The position numbers and the translations under genes were made by a program. From Pristionchus mayeri (lineage: Eukaryota > Nematoda > Chromadorea > Rhabditida > Neodiplogasteridae), in NCBI GenBank assembly GCA_036245805.1, contig BTRK01000006.1, positions 39,870,901 through 39,934,900 on the forward strand: 64,000 bases of DNA, in the 5' to 3' direction. The notes beneath the pieces were generated by a model. The model did no database searches. It was given only the letters and a program-made list of their open reading frames with translations, and was not told the DNA's origin. Positions 20,710 through 32,075 of the stretch are shown here, piece by piece. The stretch's first letter is position 1, and every line of letters begins with the position of its first letter.

Positions 20710-23700
20710 GTGAGTACCAGAGCCTCCCTTTTGGGACATTCATAAACCTGCTTTATGAGATGAGTACCTGTATCGACTGAATGGGCATTTGTTGTGACAT
20801 CGATATATCGTTATTCTTGCACACGGCAGAGTGGATTTTCCACAAAGATATGCCATTTCAGGCGTCGACAAGCACGACCTTACTGCGGCCCTGGCGGGGC
20901 TGAGCGTTCATCGGGCGACTCCCGCTCCAGCTGCACCTCCAGCTGCAGCTGCTGCAGCTGCTGCAGGGCCCTTCGAGCTGTCCTTTCTCGATCAGCAGCA
21001 GAAGTTCGAGGTCGAAGCTGATGGTGAGGCAGTACCTATTCGAATATTGGTTGAAATTTCGCATCAATTTGACTCTCAGTCATGCATAGTTCGTTGTCGT
21101 CCAATGATGACGTGCTGCACGTTTAAATTCTCCTTTCAAATCATTGCTCTTGCAGCCAAGGGCGTGGCTGCAGCACTCGCAGCCCATCCCGAGGTCACCT
21201 CCTTCGTACTGCGCGGCAACACACTCGGCATCGGAGCGGGAGAACGCATCGCCCAGGCACTAGAGCACTGCCCGAACCTCAAGGTATGCTGATGAATCAC
21301 GTGTTGGTCTAGTGACGAGTTGAAATGGATCATTTTATTGCTCTAGTGAGGATGTGATTGTGATACACGGGATACTGTACGATGTTTAATGCAGTAAATG
21401 CATATTCAGGAATGCAACTGGTCCGATCTCTTCACGGGCAGACTCAGATCGGAGATTCCCATCATCGTGGTAAGATTTTTTCCTTTCACAGCACGTTGTG
21501 CATATTGAAATGTTCAAGGAAAGGCATCGATAGAGGACGATTCAGTTATATTTTCTTTTCAGAAGCGTCTATGTGCAGCAATGATCAAGGCCGGAGTGCA
21601 ACTCCGCTCACTGGACCTCTCCGACAACGCCTTCGGACCCATCGGAGCTGAGTCAATTCAGGTATGGCCAAAGATCTTCAAAGGTTTTCTTTACACCATT
21701 ATACATTTATACCTGCACTGGAAGGGAGTTCAGAATGCAATTCCAGGAGTTCCTCGAATCCGACTCCGCCTTCTCATTGGAGGAGCTGCGATTGAACAAT
21801 TGCGGACTTGGAGCCGGAGCAGTGGTGCGTTTTTCAATATGTTACTAAATGCTTCTGAAGTAGTTGAGATAAAGGAGCACAAATATCATGGAAAAAAATG
21901 AATTTAACAATTGCATTGCAGACTGTGGCCAACTCGTTGCTCACTCTCAACAATCGGGCGATCGCTGCTGGCCGCAGACTCAATCTCAAAGTCATTGTGG
22001 CTGGTAAGCTGATTTTATGAAATGATCGATTAGAAGAAGTTTCATGAAAATATGTATGGTTTCAATTTGCATACAATAGTTCAAGCGAAAGGATAATGAA
22101 TCGATCGCAGGTCGCAATCGACTCGAGATTCCGGGCGCGCTCGCTTTCGCCAAGGCCATCGGAGAGATCGGCACCCTGGAGGAACTGACCGTGCACCAGA
22201 ATGGAATTCATGTGAGTGCCTTAGTACTCTTTGAGGCCGCTAGATATTACTTTAGAAAGGGAGAAAACAAAAAAAGAAAAGAAAAAAACGAGTCCCTCCC
22301 GACTTCCCTCGTTCTCTTGGAGTCCTTTGACATGTTCATCGAACTCAATTAGAGCAACGAAATTCGTAAAGTGGTGCAATGTAATCAATAGCATTACATT
22401 TCTATCTTTCAGCGTCCGGGAGTGATTGGACTCGCGGAAGGAGTCGCGAAGAACCCTGGCATGAAGAGATTGAGCATCGCTGACAACGTCGGAGGATGGG
22501 AAGGAGCGCTCGAGTTTGCAAAGGTACTCAGGTTGATTTACATGTTGTGGAAATTGTAAGAACAAGAGAGTGCCGCCCTGATCAAGCTTGCTTTTCATTA
22601 AATTTGCAATGAAAACTAGATGACTTCGTCACACGCAATATCTAAAGTTGCATTCAGGCGCTTCCCAACCTGCAACAGCTGGAGTCTGCAGACTTCTCCG
22701 ACTGCCTCAGCAAGGACAAGGGCTGCAAGGCACTCGTACAGGCCGCAGTGCGCCTTCCTCAACTGCGGGTTAGAACTTTTTGTTAAGCAAAGAATCATTT
22801 TTACCATCGTTCATATCCTTTATGGAATTTTCCGAAGGTTTCTTTCATAACTTGTTCTTACCATTTGATTTGCAAAAACGAGAAATATATAGTGGTGTAT
22901 TCGCAGGTACTCAACTTGTCCGGATCCGAGCTGACAGCTCCAGTAGCCGAGCAGATCGTGAAGTTGTGGAGTAGAGGAAGAGGCGATGAGGTGAGCGAGA
23001 AGGCGGAGGACAGGACTGATGAGGATAGATCGGATGAGATCGACTGTGATATATCGTTGATGGCTTGACTCGTTCTCATTCGAATCAGTGCGGCACTGGA
23101 TGCTGGAAATAGGAAAACAGTCAAACAGGGACAAGAAGTATGTCTAATATTCGTCAATTGCAGGCCATTCTCAATATCTCAACTAACAATCTGTCGGACG
23201 AATTCGGTCGAATCCGCGACCTGGCCGATGAACTGGGCGGCCAAGTGGACGTGGGAGAGAGCGAGTACGTGTAGGCATAATCAGATTGAGTTTCCAGTTG
23301 TTTGTAATATTGTTACTCTCTAAGACATTCTGATACGATAGGCAATGGTTGTTGCCATCATATCTAATAATCATCATGTCCGTGCATGTTAAGCGACGAT
23401 TGCGGCTCGCTCTCGGGCTCTGAAGCTGATGAGGAGGAAGACATTGAGCATGAAAATGTTGATGAGGTATAGATATCTTCCCTCTGTAAATTCATTTTAT
23501 TAGTATGGAGTGTTCAGCAACCCAGCTTGAATTAGTGTGTCCCATTACCTATCTGTGACTTATTTAGCCATAAAAAGAATATAGCATGATTTTTTTGGAT
23601 TGAGAACCTTAATCATTGATTTTCAGGACGAGGCTTCAGAGGGTAAGATGTACAGCGATGAGGAAGTGGATGAGGAGGATTATTATGAAGATGAGGAGGA

Positions 23701-25316
23701 GGAGGAATACTACGATGATGAGGGTGAGTGGTGATGAGATAGGATATCCTGAGAACAGATTAAGTGCACGAGTAATATTACTATGAAAGTGTCCCAATTG
23801 CAGAAGAAGACGTTGAAGAGAGCGAGTTGGAGAGCGGAACATCCGGTAAGGAGAACTGTAGTCCTGAAGGTGAGGGAAGAAGGGTAGAAGTGGGATAAAG
23901 AGGATGGGAAGATGTGAAATAGCTGAGCAAAGAAGTACAAAATTGAACACAAAAAACTGAAAATAGGTTCTGACGTTCGCCCTGGAATGTAATTAACTAA
24001 CTAAACATATTGCAGCCTCAATTCAGCAACAGCGCATGCAGCAGATCTCGCTGCCGCTGTTCTTGGCAATGCCCTCCTCTGCTGGACTTCGTGCACTTTC
24101 TGCAGCTGGCCCACAGCAACTTAGGAAGATGATCGAGGTGAATTCAGGATCGGGCGATTTTTTTAGGTTGGGCAAGAGTAGCAAAGAGGTGGCATCAGGA
24201 GCCTCTGGAGCAATGCTGTTGTTGTTTCATTCATACCAATATAATTTTTTCAGCCGTTCGTCTCAACTCGCGACCAGACCGACTCGGCTCGTTTCTTCCT
24301 TTCGGTTATCGTTGTCGTCAGTGCAGATGCGAGCGTTGAGAACCAGGCGGTAGACGTGCTCGGTGAGATACATTTAGTTTGTTTATATTTATTATCAAAG
24401 TACTCTCTGTGTCATCTTCCTAGGCAGTCTTGCAAAGACCGCTTTCTGGCCGTTAATACTGTTTTCACCTCCGTGTAGAAGTAGATTGTTTCAAAGAGAA
24501 AAAAATTAACACGAATGAATGTGATTTCAGACACGCTCGTGGCCGAGGTTGCGCTGCACCGTCGCAAGCCGATTCCCACCATCGTCCAGTTGATGAACCA
24601 CGTCGTCGCCCACGTCGACTACTCCATTAGTGTACGTTATTGGAATCTATATATAGATGTATATGGCCCAGCTGGGAAACGTCCCATAATACATGCACAA
24701 GGAGGTTCAATTCAAATTTTGCATGGACTGCAGAAAAATCACCATGTGACATTTTGCAGCATGCTTGAGAAAAAGATGCTGCGATCTTGTTTCAAATGGT
24801 CAACTATTAGGGGCCGTTTTGAATCTTTCAACCAGATGATTACCAGAATGCAATGGATTCCTTGCAGCGCGAGGAGAATCTGGTGGATCTCTCCTCGATC
24901 TCTCGTCCCGTGCTGGAGAGAGTGCTGCGACTGCTGATGCAGAGGGGCAGACTTGCTGAGGCGAAGACCATGATCCACCATTACTTGTTAGTTTCCGCCT
25001 TCGGTTTACTCACAACATAGAATAGGTGGACAGAAATCAGCTGTCAGAGTAGGCAGCAAAATCAGTGATGAAATTGTGGGAAGAAATAGGCCGTGAATTT
25101 TCCTGGAGAAATCCGGTTAAATGCATCGGGTTTTCTAAAGTATACGCAATTAAATACTAATGTCTGAGACATCATGGACAATGTGGTTGTATTATATTTC
25201 CCGTTTCCAGCCCGTCATTGGCAACTGCTGCTGCTCCGACGTTCTCCTTCTCATTTGGAGGCGCCTCCTCCAACCTCCCCAACCCTGTCTTCCCCAAGTT
25301 CAATTTCGGCAAATAG
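17515..25316 (+). CDS. ran-2: RanGAP (RAN-2-like) with two LRR modules in tandem
   Basis: Ran GTPase-activating proteins stimulate GTP hydrolysis by Ran on the cytoplasmic side of the nuclear pore. The gene has more than 25 exons and encodes roughly 1100-1200 residues. Module 1 (17515 to about 20470) reads AEELAKEI...[47 protein letters not shown]. An acidic run follows (20530-20710). Module 2 (20862-23275) repeats the series: [48 protein letters not shown] second acidic run (23393-23850) precedes a helical C-terminal domain and an FG-like tail ([14 protein letters not shown]) ending FNFGK. The junction exon at 20862 continues in frame from the acidic exon and has no nearby ATG, so I read one gene. 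The start was chosen at the ATG after the 17512 acceptor. RAN-2-like identity is confident; the symbol is by family, not proven orthology. Confidence 0.85.
20862..25316 (+). other. Second RanGAP LRR module, second acidic tail and C-terminal domain
   Basis: It begins [16 protein letters not shown], an alanine-rich stretch, then [12 protein letters not shown], which parallels [12 protein letters not shown] in module 1. The LRR part uses fewer introns than module 1 between GRNRLE and QNGI. The domain from 24017 ([18 protein letters not shown]) to the FNFGK end occurs only once in the gene. Confidence 0.75.
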
Positions 25317-25748
25317 TGGGGGATTCCAGCTTGCTACATACGTATAGCCTAATGCTGATAGTACGCTAATCACGTAAATTATCAGCGGCCCTCGAATTCT
25401 CATGAACCTATTGCCTTCTTATTGTTAAAATGCTTTGTGTCTCAATTGGTTGACAATTTGTTGCGATCTCTCATTGTTTAGACGCTCTGTTTGTTAAAAT
25501 ATTTTGAAATCGAACTCATTTTCCGATTACAGCCTTCTCTCATAACATACCAGTTCATTACAGTACCTCAATTGTGACTGTTCACGAGTTCCTCATTTAT
25601 ACATTATCATCTGCATCCAATCACTCGTTCCTCGATAAATTCATATGACAAAGAATCAGAGCATTTTTTTCCGAACATGTCTGTCTACAGACTGGTTCAT
25701 TTCCTCCTTTGACAAACGAGCGCATACGGGTGGAGTTCTCGTTATTGA
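25317..25748. other. Intergenic DNA downstream of the RanGAP gene
   Basis: Unique-looking AT-rich sequence with no supported exon or repeat. It should hold the RanGAP 3' UTR. Confidence 0.4.
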
Positions 25749-26512
25749 TTATAGGTAGGGACCACAAGGTGGTTACCCGAAATCGTCACACAGGTCTAAT
25801 TGTGTTGTTAATGCGTTCTTATGGGGCTAAATAGGACCATGCATTTTGAATTAGGTTGATATCTAATCTTTGAGCCAAGTTATGACCCAAAATGTGGGTG
25901 AATTAATCATAACGTGAAAGGCCCAAAAAGCGAGACGAGAGAAAGAGGGGCGGAGCCTATTTCTCCTTTGCCGTTTCAATTCTCGAAACGATCGGGTAGG
26001 GCTTCGCCGAACGCTACAGGGGAAGAAAGCGAGCTTTTACGTAGGCGGGGCGCTCTCTAGTCATGCCGGGTGAGAGACGGGTGGAGGGAGGGGAGGGAGA
26101 GGGAGGGGAGGAAGCGGTGAGAGTCGCGAGCCAGGCGCGCTTCGACTTCGAAGAAACACAATCTTCATTCCCAACCAAATCACTCGTTCAAAAATGAATT
26201 TGGAAGCTCTTTTCATCCTCTTTCGAATGAGCCTCCGTGACCCTGGAAATTCCTTTTCTGAGTATGTCAGCATACGAGTTTTATAGTTTTCTAAGTCCAG
26301 TCGCTCTATAAAACTTGTATGCTGACCTACTTAGAGATGGATTTTCCAGGGTCACGGAGGCTCATTCGAAAGAGGATGAAAAGAGCTTCCAAATTCTTTT
26401 TTGATCGAGTGATTTGGTTGCGAATGAGGACTGTGCTCCTCTTGTCTCGCTTTTACGGGGTAAAGTGTCCGAGCCGAGTGGGCGGAGCTTGCGGAGTCTA
26501 ATTTATAGGTAG
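25749..26512. mobile_element. MULE-like non-autonomous element with 10-bp target duplication (copy 1)
   Basis: The 744-bp element (25759-26502) is flanked by perfect 10-bp direct repeats TTATAGGTAG (25749-25758 and 26503-26512). Its first 330 bp and its last 50 bp (with GTGGGCGGAGC) match the element at 41641-42358. The ends are only loosely inverted. The middle (about 26163-26430) is a separate near-perfect palindrome with arms of about 120 bp. There is no transposase frame. The 10-bp duplication fits the 8-11 bp usual for Mutator-like elements. Confidence 0.75.
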
Positions 26513-26637
26513 ATTAAAGGAAAAGTGAATACAAAAGATGGCGCAAAAGCTTCCTTTTACACAGAAAAGAGTCTTCATAGACAAAAGATGGTTGTAAGAA
26601 CGCCATTGTAAAAACAAGCAATATTTCTATGAAGTAG

Positions 26638-27010
26638 CTTTTTTCTGCTCTCGTATTGTCATCATTCTCTTATCTATCAATCTCTCCGTATTTTTCGCTG
26701 TTCCCAAATCGCACCCATCTTTCGAAGCACCTCCATTCTTGCACTCGCCTTGTCCTGGGTGCTCGGGCACCGAATCAGTGCTTAGTGAAAGTGCGGCGAG
26801 GGGGGGGGGGCGATATTGACGGGGAGAGAAAGAAAGCGCTCTCCTCTCTTTTCTCTGCACGCAGATGCTCAAAGGACGGGATCGGGTGCATGGGAGACGA
26901 ACCGAGTGCGATCGGAGACAGATTGGGTACAGATGGGGGCGAACTGGGTGCGAACTGACCTTGGTTATCTCCCTTCTCGTCGCTTCATTTCTTCCCAGTC
27001 TATTGGCAGG
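26638..27010 (+). repeat. Dispersed repeat family R-B, copy 1
   Basis: A GC-rich block containing GATGCTCAAAGGACGGGATC, GGGTGCATGGGAGACGAACC and GAGTGCGATCGGAGACAG, ending near CTATTGGCA. It matches blocks at 28960-29200, 33440-33735 (plus strand) and 47370-47690 (minus strand). Frames of 80-145 residues on both strands across it are composition effects. Type of element unknown. Confidence 0.7.
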
Positions 27011-28114
27011 TCAGTATTTAATAACATTGTTGCCTTCACTGCTCATCGTAGCTACAATAATTACATTCCCACAAGTCTCCGGATGGTCCATTTCAAAGGT
27101 ATGTTTTCCCAGGGTCTTCACTTGAAGAAGGATTCTCAGCAAACGAGGGCCCGGTTGAGATATGTTTCAAAAAATGGGCAGCACTCTCTTCAAGTCGTGT
27201 GCACTCTCGCTCGTTGCCTGCCCTTCAGGGTCACTTTTCACTCAGCCAATTAGTAGTAACTTCCGTAAAATATAAGATACGAAAATTTGGTTTTGGGGAT
27301 TCCATCGAGGTTTTGGTGAGCCATAAAACTGCCTTGCCTGATCTTAAGAGTCAACTTTGCTGATAGCCCGTCTTTGAGGTCTTCGCTAAGAAGTTGTGTA
27401 AACCGTAAACTTGAAAGGGATACGTGTAAGATGTCTTGTGACATTCAGAATATGCAAAACATGGTTATCGTCAATTTATTCTATAAAGGATGTTCGTGAT
27501 GAAAGATAAATTAAAATTCAGTCCATTCGACTTCAGCGAATTCCCACAATCTATCGAACCATGTTTTCCTATTTTTTCGTAACCTGGTCCATGAAGGAGT
27601 CATTGGAGGTATACCAATAAGACACTGTCCTGAGAGCAAGTGTAAAAATCTCCAAAGATGATGGAGGTTAAAAGGGTGGGAGTGACGGTGAAGGGTAAAG
27701 TAGAGATTTTGTGCATTCTGCTGCTGATCTATTGCGTGTTTCCTAACCTCAAATCGACCCGCTGATTGATAGATTCTCCGTTTCCCTTGTTATCTCTCTC
27801 TTACTCTCACTCTTTCGCCACATGCACACATGCTTCACGCTTGCAAACCACATCACGATATCTTGCCTCCGTGTTTGAGGTTTTTCATACTCAGATTGTT
27901 ATGAAGTTCATCTCTTTGTTTATATGTGATCAAGCGCTGAGCATAAGCATGCGCGCTGATTTTTCCTAAGTGTACCTCACTTTTTAAAGCCTCGTAGTTA
28001 TCGATCAGACATCATTGTGATATTTCATTACTTCGCATATGCGTTTATACTTTGCTTTCAATGCAACATATTGTCGAATTCTGGTCTCACATCTCTCCGA
28101 TACCTTTTCAGGCA
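27011..28114. other. Intergenic DNA; left part of a duplicated block from about 27715
   Basis: No gene is supported. From about 27715 the sequence (CTGATCTATTGCGTGTTTCC, then a pyrimidine-rich stretch) is similar to 30905 onward. It is therefore the upstream part of the duplication that carries the small gene at 28115. Confidence 0.45.
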
Positions 28115-28948
28115 ATGCGATTCTCCTCAATAGCTCTTCGAGAAAAAGTGTGTCACCATTTTTAATAATGGACTATATTTTTCTATATTTTTGTCTGATA
28201 ATCAAATTGCAACATTGCAGTGCACTCATCTTGTAGATTGGCATAAATCCTTTCTGAACAGATCAACTTGGGGTAAGATCGAAAATATTTTATTAGTTAC
28301 TACGATCTGAATTTAATCTCGGCGTTTCTTTCACATTTTAGTCTCGAGAGTGAAAATTCTTCGAAAAGTGCAAGTGCCTACCACTGGTAAATTTCCATGC
28401 CTGTACACCATTAGTCATGAGGAAGTGTTCAAGGTGAGAGTCACGATGTTTACAGACAAGAATACTAGACCAAGGGAAAAAATCATACTAATGTGCACAG
28501 AAATGCACGGAACCCGTGTTTCATGGTTGCTTTGCAGAAATCGGAGAAATTGATTTTGCTGCCATCTGAAGTCTACGGAACTGGCTACTTCAGATTCGTA
28601 CATTCGACAAAAGTTGGAAGAGAGTACCTAGCTTGTGGTAAATGATCATTAATTTCCGAAATGATTTTTTTCTTTAGGAGGTGGGAGCGTCAGAACTACT
28701 CATGGAGAGGTACGTTTACTTTTTTAATAACACATTTTCCAACTATTATATTTCTTGCATACTTTCATAACTTGATTTTATTACTTTCTTCATTTCAGGT
28801 GCCAGCCCGAGATGATGAATCCATCTTGTTTGAGGCTTGGGATGACCTAACCTTCGTATATCGAAGAACTCAAATATTTCATAGCGACTCTGTCATAAAA
28901 GATAACAGTTCTTTTGATTTTATACATATCTTGTCCTGGTTGCACTGA
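28115..28948 (+). CDS. Small unrecognised nematode gene, copy 1 (C-terminal frameshift)
   Basis: Six exons join in phase: 28115-28147, 28221-28272, 28342-28433, 28538-28637, 28678-28709, 28799-28948. The ATG follows a TTTTCAG acceptor by three bases. The protein is about 150 residues: MRFSSIALREK, CTHLVDWHKSFLNRSTW, ILRKVQVPTTGKFPCLY, LILLPSEVYGTGYF, VGREYLACGGGS, VPARDDESILFEAWDDLT. The last exon has lost one base relative to the 31401 paralogue, so the end is out of frame and runs to a different stop. I do not recognise the family; the short N-terminus is not a clear signal peptide. Probably a decaying copy. Confidence 0.6.
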
Positions 28949-28959
28949 CAACGATTCAG

Positions 28960-29210
28960 AGCGTGTTGAGAGGGGGGGGGGAAGAATGGGAATGAGATTG
29001 ACGGGAAGAGAAAAAGAGCGCTCTCCCCTCTTCTTTCTCTGTACCCAGTGCACGCAGATGCTCAAGGGACGGGATCGGGTGCATTGGAGACGAACCGAGT
29101 GCGATGGAAGACGAATTGGGTACAATGACAACTAATCGGGTGCGCACCGAACGCCGTTATCTCCCTTCTCTTCGCTTTATTTCTCCTCATTCTATTGGCA
29201 TATCAGCATT
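28960..29210 (+). repeat. Dispersed repeat family R-B, copy 2
   Basis: Contains CGCTCTCCCCTC, GATGCTCAAGGGACGGGATC and GAGTGCGATGGAAGACGAAT, as in the other three copies. It abuts the end of the small gene at 28948, so it inserted just after or into that gene's 3' region. Confidence 0.7.
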
Positions 29211-30351
29211 TGGTGACAATAATAAGCCATTCACTTTGACAAGGACATAAAATGGTAGTACTCTCACTGTCATCTCATCGCCATCGCCCACCCACGTGGG
29301 ATATTCGACGATGTTCACGCAGAGAATCTGAAATTTTCGCATATCGATAAGACACGATGCGAAAAACGTGATGAAAACGACTCTTTTCATTGAATGCAGT
29401 CTGAACAAAAGAGAGTGGGTAAAACTAAGAGATGGTCACCCCTCTAATATCATACACTCTTCGAACAAAATCGACTGGATTGTTTTTTTCCACTCTTCCG
29501 GTTCAAATTAATAGCTTGAGACGAGTCATCTCTCACGTACGCAGTGCACAGAAGGGAACAGAGTTGACGGTTTGTCCAAGACTTTTTTGCCCAACCCCTC
29601 CGTCTCGAGTGGGGGATAGGGAAAAACAGTGAACGGGTTTTGCGTTCGTTCGCCACGTCCTAGGTCTCTCAGCTTACTTTCGTTGCTCTTGGGAAGAAGA
29701 TTGCGGACAACCCTTCTGTGCCACTGCATTTCTACATCTCTGCGCTTTACTACACATGGCGATTCGGCTTCCGTTCTTCTCCTTTTTAGTATTTCATAGT
29801 TATTGTTGTGTTTCTGCTATTCTACCGACTCAGAACTAATATTTGAAATCAATTTAGTACTTGCAGTGTTAAAAAATTTAATATTTCGATTTCAGAATGA
29901 AACGTCTACCCCGTTTCGATACTGTCGTCACATAATTCAATGCCATCGCAAAGATGTTGCTGAACCTCATGCAACAACCTAAAAGTTAATAAGATGAGCT
30001 TCTGTCTTCATTAAATAGGTCAGGTGATCCCTGTTCTCGTTTTCCTCTCTCAATAGATTCAATTTGCCAGCATTTCGCTAGGTTATTTGAGTAGACACCA
30101 ATAAATAGATTTTCGTCTCTAAAAAATACTATGCGCATTCCTTGATTCGTGTCATTGTCTGGCAGGTGGCAGCAAATTCTCCTGGCGATTTTCTCCGCGC
30201 TCCACTTGTTATTAAATCGCTTTATGATTATTTTTCAATTCTCAATATTTTCACCAATTCCATTTGCAGGAACTCCAACTATACGTACCGATGGGCTGCA
30301 TGGAGCGCACCGACTCACTAATTGAACCATACTTCCAATTCACCTGGCACA
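29211..30351. other. Intergenic DNA without supported genes
   Basis: The overlapping frames at 29432-29729 lie in one GC-richer patch and have no splice or family support. A short reading at 30271-30372 after a TTTGCAG acceptor (ELQLYVPMGCMERTDSLIE, stop at 30372) could be a last exon, but I cannot find partner exons. Confidence 0.4.
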
Positions 30352-30795
30352 ATGCAAATGCTACTAGCGAGTTCTGATGTACTAGCCAATTGGTTTCTGG
30401 GCTGCTGGAAAGGGAAGGCCATGTTGATGGCACTGGCATTGGTCGTCATTGTCACCACAACTTTTGGCATGTGCCTCAAGGCCGGTAAGTGATCAGACTA
30501 CGAAAGCCAATATTTGATTTACTAAATCACTAGCGCATACGACGAGATAACTATGCGAATTGCGAGCGCTGCCTCTATTTGAAACCGCATTTTCTAAGTG
30601 ACCATCGCCATGGCTAAATTTTGAAAGATCATAGTAACGGTATTGTTTGCAGGTTCATCGGTGGCCTCGACCTGCTTTCGCCGCACAGCCTCTCCCAAGT
30701 TCTGTGAACGTGCAACATATCTCGTGAGCTATAGAATTACCGAAGAATTAGCCTTTTCACAAAGTAACGGAAGCTGTTGGAATGGACGTGACTGA
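30352..30795 (+). CDS. Possible small membrane or secreted protein
   Basis: Two exons join in phase (30352-30484 and 30653-30795), giving about 91 residues. A hydrophobic run, MLMALALVVIVTTTFGMCL, is followed by a Cys-containing, polar tail (GSSVASTCFRRT, FCERATYLV, NGSCWNGRD). The GT donor and TTTGCAG acceptor are good. There is no recognised family and no paralogue in the window, so this could be chance. Confidence 0.3.
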
Positions 30796-31400
30796 TTTTT
30801 AAAATACTAGAACATATTTTTTCGGTGATTGATTGATGACCATGCTATTGAGTAGTTGTAATTTATTCTGCTGCACATAATAATGATTAAAAAGTATTCA
30901 AAGGATCTGCATTCTGCTGTCGATCTATTGCGTGTTTCTTGCTCAAGATTGATAGATTTGAGCTGTCATTTTTCCGTCTTATCACCCTCCCCACCTCTCT
31001 CTATCTCTCTACATTCGCGCTTTCGTCACTTGCACATATGCTTTGCGCTTTCACACAGGATTACTCTCCTCTGAAATTCATCTGATACCACTGCATACTT
31101 TCTCTGCCTGCGATGTTCCCTTTTGAGTTCGCTTTTTCGTGAAAATGCGATCTCATTTACATTAGAATAATTATATTATTTTTTTTTTCAAAACTCTTAG
31201 GTAGCTAGCCTGTGATACTTATGTTGATTTGCTAGTCTGTCCCATTTTATCTTTACTCAGTACACGTTTTTTGTTTGTGTATCAGGTACATCGTAAATTA
31301 TAAAAACAACTTCGACGCACATTTTATGATCTATTTTGAGCACTGCACATTAAAGGAGCGCTGACCCCTCAAATCTGTCCAATGTATTTGCATTTAGATA
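30796..31400. other. Intergenic DNA, upstream part of the second duplicated block
   Basis: From about 30898 the sequence matches 27715 onward (CTGCTG...GATCTATTGCGTGTTTC, then a CT-rich stretch). It is the 5' flank of the second small-gene copy. No exon is seen. Confidence 0.45.
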
Positions 31401-32075
31401 ATGCGATTCTCCATCATAGCTTCTCGAGCAAAGGTGTGTTCGATTTGAGTAGACTAAACTTTTTTGAAGTCCAAGAATAACTATCCTTTCAGTGTACTCA
31501 TATTCTAGATTGGCATAAGCACTTTCTGATAACTTCGACTTGGAGTGAGTTCGTGAGATAGTCTAACAATCTCATTTGACTTCACTTATTTTTCTTTGAG
31601 TCTCGAGAGCCAAAATTCTTCGAAAAGAGGAGTTGCCTTCCACTGGACTCTTTCCATATCTGTACTACGTTAGTCATGTTGAAGTCTTCAAGGTGAGATT
31701 CAAAGTGGTTATAATGATACGCTTCGGTAGATTTGCAGAAAGCAGAAAATTTGATCATATTGCCATCTGAAATATATGGAACCTACTACTCCGGGCACGT
31801 ACTCATGTCGAAAGTTGGAAGAGAGTATCTAACCTGTGGTAATTGATTTTTGGCGTACAAACTATATTCTAAATTTGAATATCGCGATCATGTTTCAGGA
31901 GGTGGGAGCTACCCGACAACGAAAGGATACGTATGCGAGGAATTCCTTCAGTTACAATAATTGACATTTATAGGTGCCAGCACGTGATGATGAATCGATT
32001 ATATTGGAGGCTTGGAATGACCTAACGCCCTTGTATCTCGAAGAGCTGAAAGTTTTCCTAGCGAATCAATCCTAA
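31401..32075 (+). CDS. Small unrecognised nematode gene, copy 2 (intact)
   Basis: Six exons join in phase: 31401-31433, 31493-31544, 31601-31692, 31739-31838, 31899-31930, 31974-32075, giving 136 residues. Exon lengths match copy 1 (33, 52, 92, 100, 32). Segments: MRFSIIASRAK, CTHILDWHKHFLITSTW, SRAKILRKEELPSTGLF, LIILPSEIYGTYY, VGREYLTCGGGS, VPARDDESIILEAWNDL, ending LEELKVFLANQS. Exon 3 appears to use a TTTGAG acceptor. The function is unknown. The preserved frame and matching exon structure between copies argue that it is a real gene. Confidence 0.65.

Noticed and set aside
20527..20745. Histidine- and proline-rich or methionine-rich proteins over the acidic exon
   Set aside because: They are shadows, in other frames, of the Asp/Glu run of the RanGAP gene.
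26656..27253. Overlapping 86-145 residue frames as a gene
   Set aside because: The same sequence recurs at 28960, 33440 and 47370 with changed frames, so it is the repeat family R-B.
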